A stretch of DNA of 64,000 nt, from NCBI GenBank assembly GCA_016705235.1, contig JADIYP010000001.1, positions 682,001 to 746,000 of the forward strand, given 5' to 3'. The notes beneath the pieces were generated by a model. The model was not told where the DNA came from. It saw nothing but the letters and a program-made list of their open reading frames with translations, and searched no databases. The DNA comes from Candidatus Leptovillus affinis (lineage in GTDB: Bacteria; Chloroflexota; Anaerolineae; Promineifilales; Promineifilaceae). Within the stretch, counting starts at the first letter, position 1; the number at the start of each line of letters is the position of its first letter. Below, in pieces: positions 33,061 to 43,880 of this stretch. Both the position numbers and the translations under genes were made by a program.

Positions 33061-34601
33061 AAATCTAGGCGGATAACGTCGTTTTCGGCAAAAATGGGGC
33101 CAATCTCAAAGCCGAGTTTGGGTCCGGCATACAGGTCAGGCGGTACGCCGATGTCCGCCAGATACAATTCGCCCACGACGCCTTCGCCGGTTTCGTGGCG
33201 CAGTCCATCTTTAGGCAGAGCCAGGGTCATGGTGGCCGAGGCGCGAATCGCCGGATCGAATACTTTACCGGTGGTGGTGTCTAACCCGGAGGGTGCGTCC
33301 AGGCTGAGTATAGGCGTGTTTTGCACATTGGCCCATTGGATAAACTGCGCGGCGACGCCATAGGGCGCACCGGCCAGGTTGTAGCCGATGATGGCGTCGA
33401 TAATGAGATCGGTAGTGAGCAGGTTGTTGAGCACCATGCCTGCGCCGATGGTGACGGAGACGCCCATGCGCCGCAAAATTTCAAGTTGATGGGCGGGTAC
33501 GCCGCGAAACTTTTCGTCTGACTTGGTGATGAATACGTGGACTTTGGCTCCCCAATTATGCAGGTGGCGCGCGCAAACCAGCCCGCCGCCGCCATTGCCG
33601 CCATGACCGGCTAAAATGACCACACTTTGGCCGCGCGGGTCGCCGTTTAGGAAGCGTTTTCGGGCCAGATGCGCCAGGTTGCGGCCGGCGTTTTCCATCA
33701 TTTGAATGAGTTCGATGCGGTAATCTTCGATCATGGCGCGATCCACTTCGATCATTTGGGTGGTGTCGATGGAGCGGATGCCGCCGATGGGTGGCAGGGG
33801 TTTGGTATTATCGCGTCGTTCGGCGGCCGTGCGCCAAAGTTCATACCGGCTGGCAGGCGCGTCGGAGATCCAGCGGCTGAAGGTTTCGCGGTCGAAGACA
33901 AGGACTTTGACCGGGGTGGTGGCGCGGACGCTGGCGGTGCGTTTGCTGCCTTCCAGGAGGCCAATTTCGCCAAAATAGTTGCCGCTGTCTAGCTGGGCGA
34001 TGATGGTATCGGCGGCGTTGGGTTCGTAATAAAATATTTCGACGGCCCCGGAGACGATGATGTAGAACTTGTCGGCGGTTTCGCCCTGGTGGATGATGAT
34101 GTCGCCGGGGTTGAAGGTTTGTTGTCCGGCGGTGGCTGGGGTGGCGGCTTCGATGATGTCGGCGGCGGTGGGCACGGCCGTGTCGTCGTTTTCTTGGCCG
34201 GGAACAACGCCGTCGACTAATTGTAAATCGCCGATCAGCATGAGGCGCTCTTCCATGACGGCGTCAATTTCCTGACGGCTAATTTGGGAATCGTTCAGCC
34301 AGCGTTCAAAGGTGTCGTGGCTCATGGCCATGACTTCAACGTTGGTTTTGGCGCGGACGGTGGCGATGCGTTTGGCTTTTTTGAGCAGGCCGATTTCGCC
34401 GAAGTAAGAGCCTTCGCCCATGCGGTCGATGATGATTTCGTACCCGTCTACCAGGTGGCGGACGATTTCTACATCCCCTTTGGTGATGATGTAGAATTTT
34501 TCGGGTGTGTCGCCCTGGCGGATAATGTCTGTGCCGGGCGGGTATTGTTCTAGTCCGAACTTGGGTTTTGGTTCCATGATGCTTTGGCTGGATTTGTTCA
34601 T
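33057..34601 (-). CDS. Two cyclic-nucleotide-binding domains fused to a YjeF_N (NAD(P)HX epimerase) domain
   Basis: 514 residues. Two CRP-like cNMP-binding domains lie at about 15-115 (YPPGTDIIRQGD, GEGSYFGEIGLLKKAKRIATV) and 160-260 (FNPGDIIIHQGE, GNYFGEIGLLEGSKRTASV); each has the FGEIGLL phosphate cassette. The remainder is a YjeF N-domain: MIEDYRIELIQMMENAGRNL, VVILAGHGGNGGGGLVCARH and LSLDAPSGLD. In normal NnrE the glycine-rich loop reads close to GxGNNGGDG; here the Asn and the Asp are glycines, so epimerase activity is doubtful. The fusion, to my knowledge, is unusual. It heads an operon with rpiA and FKBP, suggesting a sensor or regulated role rather than simple repair. Confidence 0.88.
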   Translation of the reverse strand: MNKSSQSIMEPKPKFGLEQYPPGTDIIRQGDTPEKFYIITKGDVEIVRHLVDGYEIIIDRMGEGSYFGEIGLLKKAKRIATVRAKTNVEVMAMSHDTFERWLNDSQISRQEIDAVMEERLMLIGDLQLVDGVVPGQENDDTAVPTAADIIEAATPATAGQQTFNPGDIIIHQGETADKFYIIVSGAVEIFYYEPNAADTIIAQLDSGNYFGEIGLLEGSKRTASVRATTPVKVLVFDRETFSRWISDAPASRYELWRTAAERRDNTKPLPPIGGIRSIDTTQMIEVDRAMIEDYRIELIQMMENAGRNLAHLARKRFLNGDPRGQSVVILAGHGGNGGGGLVCARHLHNWGAKVHVFITKSDEKFRGVPAHQLEILRRMGVSVTIGAGMVLNNLLTTDLIIDAIIGYNLAGAPYGVAAQFIQWANVQNTPILSLDAPSGLDTTTGKVFDPAIRASATMTLALPKDGLRHETGEGVVGELYLADIGVPPDLYAGPKLGFEIGPIFAENDVIRLDL

Positions 34602-34649
34602 TTGTAGGTGGGCGGTTGTGGACGACCGGCCACCTGCAAACGGGAATAA

Positions 34650-36638
<1,989 letters not shown>

Positions 36639-36856
36639 AGTCGTGTTAACTCCTTCTCGGTTTAGACATTTGGCGGTTCGGGATTGTATAGGGAGGACCC
36701 TGGAAAAATTTATTTTTTACACTGAAGGGGTATATCTTACGCAGGCGAGGAACTTTAGGCAAATATGAAGGAGCAATTTGCCCTGGCTCGGGCCATGATT
36801 CTATGGAAATGCTCAAGGAGCGGCGCATTTGCCGGGAGTTGCCTGAGAACAGGTTG

Positions 36857-38689
36857 TTATCGGGAGATCGCCGCTATTTCTGGTTGGCTGATGGCGAAGA
36901 TGGCAGGGTAGTAGGGCAGGGTGGCGTCTGGATTGATGGGTTTGTTTATCTGTCCATTTCTGGCGGCGGTTGGCGGGGCGGAGAGGGAGAAGGTGAAGGT
37001 GACGCCCTTTTCCGGGTTGTTGCTGGCCCAGATGCGTTCGCCGTGCGCTTCCAGGGCCATCTGGCAAAATGCCAGGCCAAGCCCGTTGCCGCTTTCCTGG
37101 CTGCCGCCGGTGATGAATTTATTGAAGGCGGTATGGGCGAGTTCCGGGGAAAGGCCGGGGCCATCGTCGCTGACGGAGACTTCCAGGCTGGTGTGGCCGT
37201 TGGCGATGTTGGGGACGGCAACGGCCGTAATGCCGATGACGCCGCCAGGTTCGGTAAATTTCAAGCTGTTATCGATGAGGTTTTGCAGGATGCGCTCTAG
37301 CAGGCCGGCGTCGGCCCAGGCCGGCGGCAGGTTTTGGGGAATGTCGTGTTGGATGGTGATTTGTTTTTCGGTGGCGTGGGCTTTGTGGCACTGAATGAGG
37401 CGAGAGACCAGATTGTTCAGGGGAACGGCCGTATAATGAACCTGCATCTGGCCGTTTTCCATGCGATTGATGTCTAAAATGCTGTTGATCAGGTGCAGCA
37501 CCTTTTCTGTGTTCGCCGAGGTCATCTCTACCAGATGCCGGTTGTCCAGAGAAGCGGCGTCTTGTTCCAGATTTCCTTTGAGCATTTGTAAGGCAAACAA
37601 GGAGTTGCTTACCGGCGAGCGCAGGTCATGGACGATGGCGTGGGTCATGTCCTCGCGCAGGATTTCGGCTTGTTTGCGCTCGGTGATGTCGTGCAGGGTT
37701 AACAAAGTGGTCGAGGGCAGTTTGCGCCAATCGTAAAGGGGGGCGAGGCTGGCTTCGAAGTAGCGGACGGTTGCGCCGTCTGTTTGGGTGATGTCGCAAG
37801 GACGTTCAGCCAGACGGCCGTATTGGGCGCTCAGGTCGGGCAAAATAGCGGAGAGGGGCTGGTTGATCAGGTCGCCAGACGGCCGTTGCAGCAAAACAGT
37901 CGCCGCCGCATTGGCGTCCACGATTGTCAGCTTACTATCCAACACCAGCACGCCGGCGTTCAGGTTATTTACCAGCGCCTGTTGTTCCAGCGGAGAATGT
38001 TTGATAAAACGAAACTGCAGCGCATACCGGGCGACAATAATGCCGCTCAGGCAAAAGGCCAGAGGCATCAGGTTGATGTTATTCAGCCCGGCAAAATCCA
38101 AAGCCAGCCCAAACCAGGGCAGTATCAGGCCTATAGCCAATGCCAGCGCCTGCCCCGGTTGAAGCGAAGCTATTTCATAACGTCGGCTGCTCATGATCAT
38201 CAACGAACCGGCCAGATAGCAGCCGTACAAAAAGATATTGTTGATCCAATACCATGCTGCCGGGGTGGATACTAAAATGGGCAGATCGTTGACTGTTTTT
38301 ATATAGATTTCTTGCCAAACCAGATTGTGAGCTTCATTTGTTAGCACCAATACAAAAAAGATTAAGGGGAAAATGGCTAACAAGAGAAGCTGACGGGGTT
38401 TCAGAAGGGCGCCCCGCCCGGTGTAAACCAGGGCAAATGCCAGCCAGGTGATGGGCAGCACCACCATGCCAACCGTCTGAAACTTTGCCCAGGTTAGTTT
38501 GTTGGTCAAATCTGGACTGATGATTTGTAATAGGAAAGCGAGCGACCATTGAGTCACTGCCAACATGGCAATGGTGAAGAGCGCAGAACCGGGTACAGGA
38601 CGCCGTTTCCAGGCATAAAGGGCAATAAGGGTGGATGTGGCCGCCGCAAATAGTAGTAATAGACTGAAAGCAGTTAGATACCAATACAT
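36857..38689 (-). CDS. Sensor histidine kinase with N-terminal seven-helix module and PAS domain
   Basis: 610 residues from ATG 38689 (MYWYLTAFSLLLLFA); an upstream TTG/ATG-type extension to 38722 adds 11 polar residues with no clear benefit. Seven hydrophobic helices (1-215) match the 7TM histidine-kinase sensing module, followed by a PAS domain (about 230-340), HisKA with the phospho-accepting His in THAIVHDLRSPVSN, and a HATPase domain (NLIDNSLKF, DDGPGL, GNGLGLAF). It autophosphorylates and needs a response regulator, which is not encoded next to it, so it is an orphan. The ligand is unknown. Confidence 0.92.
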   Translation of the reverse strand: MYWYLTAFSLLLLFAAATSTLIALYAWKRRPVPGSALFTIAMLAVTQWSLAFLLQIISPDLTNKLTWAKFQTVGMVVLPITWLAFALVYTGRGALLKPRQLLLLAIFPLIFFVLVLTNEAHNLVWQEIYIKTVNDLPILVSTPAAWYWINNIFLYGCYLAGSLMIMSSRRYEIASLQPGQALALAIGLILPWFGLALDFAGLNNINLMPLAFCLSGIIVARYALQFRFIKHSPLEQQALVNNLNAGVLVLDSKLTIVDANAAATVLLQRPSGDLINQPLSAILPDLSAQYGRLAERPCDITQTDGATVRYFEASLAPLYDWRKLPSTTLLTLHDITERKQAEILREDMTHAIVHDLRSPVSNSLFALQMLKGNLEQDAASLDNRHLVEMTSANTEKVLHLINSILDINRMENGQMQVHYTAVPLNNLVSRLIQCHKAHATEKQITIQHDIPQNLPPAWADAGLLERILQNLIDNSLKFTEPGGVIGITAVAVPNIANGHTSLEVSVSDDGPGLSPELAHTAFNKFITGGSQESGNGLGLAFCQMALEAHGERIWASNNPEKGVTFTFSLSAPPTAARNGQINKPINPDATLPYYPAIFAISQPEIAAISR

Positions 38690-38864
38690 TGTTACTCTCG
38701 CTCTTTCGTGCAATCTACCCACGCAAACTTATGAGATACTTCCATAGTGTAATTTTAATTTTCCCTAAAAATTCGTCTATGGTACATATCGGCTTAGGTC
38801 TTTGGTACTATATGCAAAGGCGGGTATCATCTGGAGGCTTTTTCTAGGCTGATAGTGATAGTTT

Positions 38865-39542
38865 ATGCAAATGATGAGCGAACAAGACAACGTACACCGG
38901 GAAACGGCCGTTCCCATCTCCATCTTGCTGCAGCGCCTGCGCCAGACCTACCCCGACGCCCACTGCGAACTTCATTACCATTCGCCGATCCAACTGCTGA
39001 CTGCCACCATCCTCTCGGCGCAGTGTACCGACGAGCGCGTAAACGGCGTGACCCCGGCCTTATTTGCCCGCTTCCCCCGCGCCGAAGATCTGGCGGCCGC
39101 GAACAGAAGCGAACTGGAAGAAATTATTCGGCCTACCGGCTTTTATCGCCAGAAAGCGCGCTATATTCAAGAAACAGCGCACGCCATTTTGCAGCAGCAC
39201 GGCGGCGAAGTGCCGGCGGAGATGAGCGCCCTCGTACAACTTTCTGGCGTGGCGCGCAAAACAGCCAATGTCGTTTTGGGCGAAATTTACCAGATGGCCG
39301 AGGGCATCACGGTGGATACGCATGTCAAGCGTTTGTCCGCCCGCCTGGGGTTAACCGACTCTGTAGACCCGGTCAAAGTGGAACTGGATTTAATGGCCAT
39401 CGTGCCGCGCGAGTCGTGGATTGAAATTTCGCATCTGTTTATTTTTCACGGCCGTCGTCTGTGTAAAGCGCGTCGTCCAGAGTGCGCCATTTGTCCGCTC
39501 AACGATGTTTGCCCCGCGCCAGAAAATCAGGCGCGGCAATAA
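38865..39542 (+). CDS. nth: Endonuclease III
   Basis: 225 residues. The helix-hairpin-helix LVQLSGVARKTANVVLG holds the catalytic Lys, and ITVDTHVKRLSARLG the catalytic Asp. The C-terminal CKARRPECAICPLNDVC gives the C-x6-C-x2-C-x5-C [4Fe-4S] motif. It excises oxidised pyrimidines. Several ATG codons crowd the start (38865, 38871, 38874); none has a strong ribosome binding site, so the first is given. It is the first gene of a short plus-strand run. Confidence 0.95.
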   Translation: MQMMSEQDNVHRETAVPISILLQRLRQTYPDAHCELHYHSPIQLLTATILSAQCTDERVNGVTPALFARFPRAEDLAAANRSELEEIIRPTGFYRQKARYIQETAHAILQQHGGEVPAEMSALVQLSGVARKTANVVLGEIYQMAEGITVDTHVKRLSARLGLTDSVDPVKVELDLMAIVPRESWIEISHLFIFHGRRLCKARRPECAICPLNDVCPAPENQARQ

Positions 39543-39588
39543 TCATCGCCAGCTTATTACATGTTCATTCAAGCAAGGGAGTTTAATC

Positions 39589-40419
39589 ATGCAGCATCAA
39601 GAAAGTACATTGAAAGGCAACGAAGGGTTGGAACTTTACTATCAGGCCTGGCTGCCAGACACGCCAGCGATTGGCGTTTTGGTGATTATTCATGGGCACG
39701 GCGAACACAGCGGGCGGTATCCTCACGTTGTGGACCATTTGGTCCCGCAGGGGTTTGCGGTGTACGCGCTGGATCATCGGGGACACGGCCGTTCCCCTGG
39801 CCAGCGCGGTTATGTCAATAGCATGGCCGATTTTCGCGGCGACGTGGCGGCGCTGGTGCAGTTGGCCGCTGCCGCCCAGCCCAACAAACCCCTGTTTGTC
39901 ATGGGACACAGCCTGGGCGGCCTGATTATCCTGGACTATGTGCTGCACCAACCGGAAGGGCTGCGCGGCGTGATTGTCTCGGCGCCTGCCGTGGGCGGTG
40001 TTGGCGTATCGCCCATTTTATTGCAAGTGAGCCGCGTTCTGTCACGGGTCTGGCCTACGTTTAGCCTGGAAACCGGGCTAGACGTGAAGGGCATCTCGCG
40101 TGATCCGCAAGAAGTGCAGGCTTACCAGAACGACCCGCTGGTTCATGGTAAAGGGACGGCGCGATTGGCGACGGAGGTGATGGATACGGCCGTTTTCTGC
40201 CAGGAAAACGCCCACACCCTCCAATTACCCCTGCTCATGATCCACGGTGCGGCCGACATCATCACATCGCCAACAGACAGCCGCCGTTTTTTCGACAATG
40301 TGACTGGCTCAGACAAGACTTATATCGCCTACGATGGCGGCTACCACGAGTCGCACAACGACATTCATTCCCCACAAGTTGTGGCCGACATTTCAGCCTG
40401 GCTTCTGGCTCGATTATAA
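39589..40419 (+). CDS. Monoacylglycerol-lipase-like alpha/beta hydrolase
   Basis: 276 residues from ATG 39589, after AAGGGAG; the longer frame back to 39421 overlaps nth and is not used. The fold shows VIIHGHGEHSGRY (oxyanion region), FVMGHSLGGL with the nucleophile Ser in GHSLG, a late Asp (IHGAADIITSP) and a His in GGYHESHND: the catalytic triad is complete. Members hydrolyse monoacylglycerols or other esters. No signal peptide is seen. It lies 47 bp after nth and 36 bp before folB on the same strand. Confidence 0.88.
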   Translation: MQHQESTLKGNEGLELYYQAWLPDTPAIGVLVIIHGHGEHSGRYPHVVDHLVPQGFAVYALDHRGHGRSPGQRGYVNSMADFRGDVAALVQLAAAAQPNKPLFVMGHSLGGLIILDYVLHQPEGLRGVIVSAPAVGGVGVSPILLQVSRVLSRVWPTFSLETGLDVKGISRDPQEVQAYQNDPLVHGKGTARLATEVMDTAVFCQENAHTLQLPLLMIHGAADIITSPTDSRRFFDNVTGSDKTYIAYDGGYHESHNDIHSPQVVADISAWLLARL

Positions 40420-40455
40420 ATTGCCTGATCAGCCCTCATACAAGGAGTAACCAAC

Positions 40456-40821
40456 ATGGACAAAATTATCATTCGTGATCTGCTGCTGCGCGGCATCATT
40501 GGCATCAACCCCGACGAGCGGGTGAACAAGCAAGACATCCTCATCAACATGGTCATCTTCGCCGACATTCGCCCGGCGGCCGCCTCCGACGATATTAGCG
40601 ACGCGGTAAATTATAAAAGCATCACCAAACGCATTATCCAGCATGTCGAAGCTTCCTCGGATTATTTGGTGGAAAAACTTGTCACCGATCTGGCGCGTAT
40701 TGTCATCGTCGAATTTGGCGTGGAACGCGTGCAGGTTCGCCTGGAAAAGCCGGGCGCGCTGCGCTTTGCGGAATCCGTAGGCATCGAGATCGAACGTTCT
40801 CGCGCCGACTTTCACCTGTAG
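40456..40821 (+). CDS. folB: Dihydroneopterin aldolase
   Basis: 121 residues of the T-fold family. IIRDLLLRGIIGINPDERVNKQ has the FolB start with the conserved Glu region, VNYKSITKRIIQHVEASSDYLVEKL the middle helix and its catalytic Glu, and VRLEKPGALRFAESVGIEIERS the substrate-binding Lys-Pro segment. It cleaves dihydroneopterin in folate synthesis, the step before FolK, which follows 16 bp later. A good AAGGAG site precedes the ATG. Confidence 0.95.
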   Translation: MDKIIIRDLLLRGIIGINPDERVNKQDILINMVIFADIRPAAASDDISDAVNYKSITKRIIQHVEASSDYLVEKLVTDLARIVIVEFGVERVQVRLEKPGALRFAESVGIEIERSRADFHL

Positions 40822-40837
40822 GTTTTGCGGAGTGCTT

Positions 40838-41356
40838 ATGAATCGCGTGGTGCTTTCGTTAGGGTCCAATATCGACAAAGAGCGCAATTTACCGGCGGCG
40901 GTGGCCTTGCTGCGCGAAATGGCAGAGGTAACGGCCGTTTCCACTGTCTATGAAACCGTGCCCACCGGCTTACTGGACCAGCCGAACTTTTTCAACACGG
41001 CCGTGCTGCTGCGCACCACGCTCTCCCCCACCCAAATCAAAGAAGACCTCATCGCCGCCGTCGAAACAGCGCTGCACCGCGTGCGCCAGGACGATAAAAA
41101 CGCCCCGCGCACCATCGACCTGGACCTGGCCCTGTACAACGATGACGTGCTGGATTATGTGTTGGCCGACGGCCGTGTCCGTCGCCTGCCTGATCCCGAC
41201 ATCCTGAAATTCCCCCACGTCGCCATCCCCATCGCCGAACTGCTGCCAGACCTGCGCCACCCCGAAACTGGCGAACTGCTGTCGGCCATTGCCGTGCGCC
41301 TGCTGGCCGAGCAAGGCGAAGACAACCTCTGGCCTCGCCCGGACATTGAAATTTAG
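40838..41356 (+). CDS. folK: 2-amino-4-hydroxy-6-hydroxymethyldihydropteridine pyrophosphokinase
   Basis: 172 residues from ATG 40838, which has GCGGAG at the right distance; a GTG two codons earlier is less likely. VVLSLGSNIDKERNL is the HPPK start, VSTVYETVPTGLLDQPNFFNTAVLL the substrate region, and APRTIDLDLALYND the Mg-ATP-binding signature. It pyrophosphorylates the FolB product for dihydropteroate synthase. It ends the plus-strand run, followed by tandem hairpin repeats. It carries three ACGGCCGT copies. Confidence 0.95.
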   Translation: MNRVVLSLGSNIDKERNLPAAVALLREMAEVTAVSTVYETVPTGLLDQPNFFNTAVLLRTTLSPTQIKEDLIAAVETALHRVRQDDKNAPRTIDLDLALYNDDVLDYVLADGRVRRLPDPDILKFPHVAIPIAELLPDLRHPETGELLSAIAVRLLAEQGEDNLWPRPDIEI

Positions 41357-41660
41357 CTCAGGGTTTGTGTGTTTTGAACCTGGCAAGCGATTGGACCAAT
41401 CTCCCGCAAGACCCCAAGGGTTTTATGCCTCAATAATCCAAATTCCCAGGAGCAAACCCTTGGGGTCTGTATCGGTTTCTCGCGCAAGACCCCAAGGGTT
41501 TTATGCCTCAATAATCCAAATTCCCAGGAGAAAACCCTTGGGGTCTGTATGGTCGCAATTTAAATCCCTAACGGCCGTTCCCCGTGGCGATTTTTAGCGC
41601 AGCCTGCCTGTCATCCGTCAACAGCCGTTCGCACGGGTCAGAGAGTGGCGGTTGCCCATT
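41357..41660. other. Intergenic region with duplicated hairpin elements
   Basis: This 304-bp gap between the convergent folK and membrane-protein genes has no gene. It holds two copies of a 67-bp hairpin repeat (41406 and 41484), half of the GATTGGACCAATCT repeat (41389-41402, also seen at 5341) and one ACGGCCGT (41571). Confidence 0.75.
41406..41550. repeat. Two tandem 67-bp GACCCCAAGGGTTT hairpin elements
   Basis: Copies at 41406-41472 and 41484-41550 differ at a single base (GAGCAAACCC against GAGAAAACCC). Each begins GCAAGACCCCAAGGGTTTTA and ends with the complement AAACCCTTGGGGTC, giving a hairpin with a ~33-nt loop (TGCCTCAATAATCC...). The period is 78 bp. The compact version is at 14382. 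Confidence 0.9.
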
Positions 41661-43880
41661 CTATTCACCAATTTGTATCTCTCCTATCGGGTACACATCG
41701 TTGGGCTGCCGTTGGCTGTTGATGGTGAGCGGCAGACGGGTCAGGTCGGCGTCGTACATGCCCAGCCAGAGGGAATAACGGCCGTTTGCCAAATCCGCCG
41801 GAATCGTCAGCGTGTACTGGTCGTCGATGACCGCGCCGGCCGGCCAGACACGGGTGGGATACTGCCCCAGCAGCGGCTGGTTATCGCCGGTGGCCAGCGG
41901 CGGCTGCCCGGCGTCGCCCAGATGGATGAGCGTGGTGTAATCGACTCCGGGCGGGGCTAAGACTTGCCACTGCACGGCGATGTGGATTTGCTCGCCCGGC
42001 CTGGCAGTTTGCGCCGCAGCTCTTGCCTGAGTTAGCAGCACGTGGTCGCCAAGCTGGGCCAGCGGCGGCGCGGCGGCCGGCGGCCAGGTTGCGGGTTGGA
42101 TGTCGATGCGGCCAATCGCCATGCGGGCATCGTCGTTGGCCAGCCCCACGAAAACAGGCGCCAGCACGGGGGCGACGGCCGTTTCCTCCAGGCGCACCGC
42201 AAACCGGTCGGCAATGATCGCGCTGGTGGGCCAGAGGGTGGCCGGGTACAGGCCACGGCCGTGATAACTGTGCAAATTGCCTACCCGCGCCAGATCGCGC
42301 CCCAAAATTTCCAGCACAAACTCCGGCGGAGAGGTGGGGACGGCCGTTGTCCGCCAGTACACCGTCACCCAGACCACGTCGCCGGGGTTGGCTGTGATTG
42401 TGTCCACGGTCGCCCCCAGCAAGCGCAGCCCATCGCCTAAATCGACGCCCAATGCGGTGGCTTGCGGCGGCAGGGTTTCGACTATCGGTGGGCGTGCGTA
42501 GGCCGGAGCCACCACAAACAGCAGGCAGTAGGCCGAAGTGCCAAAGGCCAGGGCCACGGCCGTCAGGTGAACGGCCGTGCGCCGAAACCGACTGATCCCA
42601 TAAGCCATGCCCAACGCCAGCGGCACGATGGCCGGAAACAGCAGCCGCCCTTGCGCCGCCTCGGTTTGCATCATGAACACAACCAGCCCGGCGTAAACTG
42701 CCACCACCCAAAACGCCAACAAAACGGCCGTAACCCACCCTTGCTGAAGCGCGTCGCTGAAAGAGTTAAGGCGAAACCTGCCTGTTGTCTTTAATTGCGG
42801 CGCTTTGTTTTTTAGAAGATCGCTTAGAAATCCCACAATCGCCGCTGCCGCCAGGCCATTCCAAACCCAATATACCCAATCCGGCGGGCGCAAATTAAAC
42901 CAGCCAAAAACGGCGAACAACGATTTCCACAGGCCGCCCGATTCGCCCAACACCTGCCAGAGTGTGTAGCCCCGGTCGCCCCCGGCGATGCGGATGAATG
43001 GCTCGGTGGCCATGGGGTCGCCGTATAGCTGCCAGTTGCGCAGCCACAACCAGCCACCCATGAGCAAAGCGGGAACCACGACCAACATGAGATTGCTTAC
43101 CAAAGATTTGGGGCTGACTGGCTTGTTTTTGAGCCAGAGCAAAACAACAACGCCAGACGCATAAATTAGCAGAAGCGCGCCCGCGTTTTTGCTGAGGATA
43201 GCCAGCCCGACGGTGCCGCCCAGGAGGAGGTAACGGCCGTTTGTCCCCCCCGTCAGCCACAGCCTTAAAATTTGCCACAAAGCCGCGCTTGCCAAAAAAA
43301 TAATGAGCGTGTCATTGCTCACAGAGCTGTGCAAAAAGGCAAACTGCGGCAAAAAAGCGGCCACGGCCGTGGCCAACAAGGCAATTTCTGGCTGCTCTGG
43401 CCATATCAACCGCCCACTGCCATACAGGCAAAGCAGCGTGCCCAGCCCCAACAGCGTCGAAAAAATGCGCAGCATGTGGGCCGCCAGGGCAAACCCCTGC
43501 CAGGGCCAGTTTTCCGCCGGGGTGTGGACCATGCGGTTGATATTGGTCAGCGCCGAGGCATCGCCCAGAGCGGCGAACGGGTTGAGCCACACCTGTTCCC
43601 GCCCGCCGTCCGCGTCAATGGGAGCGATGAGCAGCGCGCCCAGCAGATAATACAACGGCGGCTGAGCCGCTTCCTGGCTGAGCCATTCGTCGTAGGGATC
43701 GGCCACAGCGGGCAGTGTGTGCGTGTCGGCGATAAATTGGGCGGTGAAGTAGTGCCAATGTTCATCCGGCGCTTCAAACAGGGGGTTGATCAGGCCGTAG
43801 CCGAGCGCCAGCAGCAGGTAGAGGCTCAAAATGCCGGTCAGCAGCCAGCGGTTGGTTTTTGGGCGGTGTGGATCGGTCAT
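41661..43880 (-). CDS. Large polytopic membrane protein, DUF2142/GT39-like, with C-terminal beta modules
   Basis: 739 residues. The N-terminus LFEAPDEHWHYFTAQFI carries the PDE motif of GT39/DUF2142-type proteins; about 11 membrane helices follow up to residue 460. The C-terminal ~250 residues are soluble and contain a repeated module (ARPGEQIHIAVQWQVLA, YTTLIHLGDAGQPPLATG, WPAGAVIDDQYTLTIPADLANGRYSLWLGMYD). Such proteins are thought to transfer lipid-linked sugars on the outer membrane face; the acceptor is unknown. It is the last of four similar genes and overlaps the next upstream gene by 4 bp. It carries eight ACGGCCGT copies. Confidence 0.75.
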   Translation of the reverse strand: MTDPHRPKTNRWLLTGILSLYLLLALGYGLINPLFEAPDEHWHYFTAQFIADTHTLPAVADPYDEWLSQEAAQPPLYYLLGALLIAPIDADGGREQVWLNPFAALGDASALTNINRMVHTPAENWPWQGFALAAHMLRIFSTLLGLGTLLCLYGSGRLIWPEQPEIALLATAVAAFLPQFAFLHSSVSNDTLIIFLASAALWQILRLWLTGGTNGRYLLLGGTVGLAILSKNAGALLLIYASGVVVLLWLKNKPVSPKSLVSNLMLVVVPALLMGGWLWLRNWQLYGDPMATEPFIRIAGGDRGYTLWQVLGESGGLWKSLFAVFGWFNLRPPDWVYWVWNGLAAAAIVGFLSDLLKNKAPQLKTTGRFRLNSFSDALQQGWVTAVLLAFWVVAVYAGLVVFMMQTEAAQGRLLFPAIVPLALGMAYGISRFRRTAVHLTAVALAFGTSAYCLLFVVAPAYARPPIVETLPPQATALGVDLGDGLRLLGATVDTITANPGDVVWVTVYWRTTAVPTSPPEFVLEILGRDLARVGNLHSYHGRGLYPATLWPTSAIIADRFAVRLEETAVAPVLAPVFVGLANDDARMAIGRIDIQPATWPPAAAPPLAQLGDHVLLTQARAAAQTARPGEQIHIAVQWQVLAPPGVDYTTLIHLGDAGQPPLATGDNQPLLGQYPTRVWPAGAVIDDQYTLTIPADLANGRYSLWLGMYDADLTRLPLTINSQRQPNDVYPIGEIQIGE

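Noticed and set aside
41406..41550. A CRISPR-like or attachment-site pair
   Set aside because: Only two copies, each an inverted repeat, with an 11-bp gap; no integrase or Cas gene is nearby.
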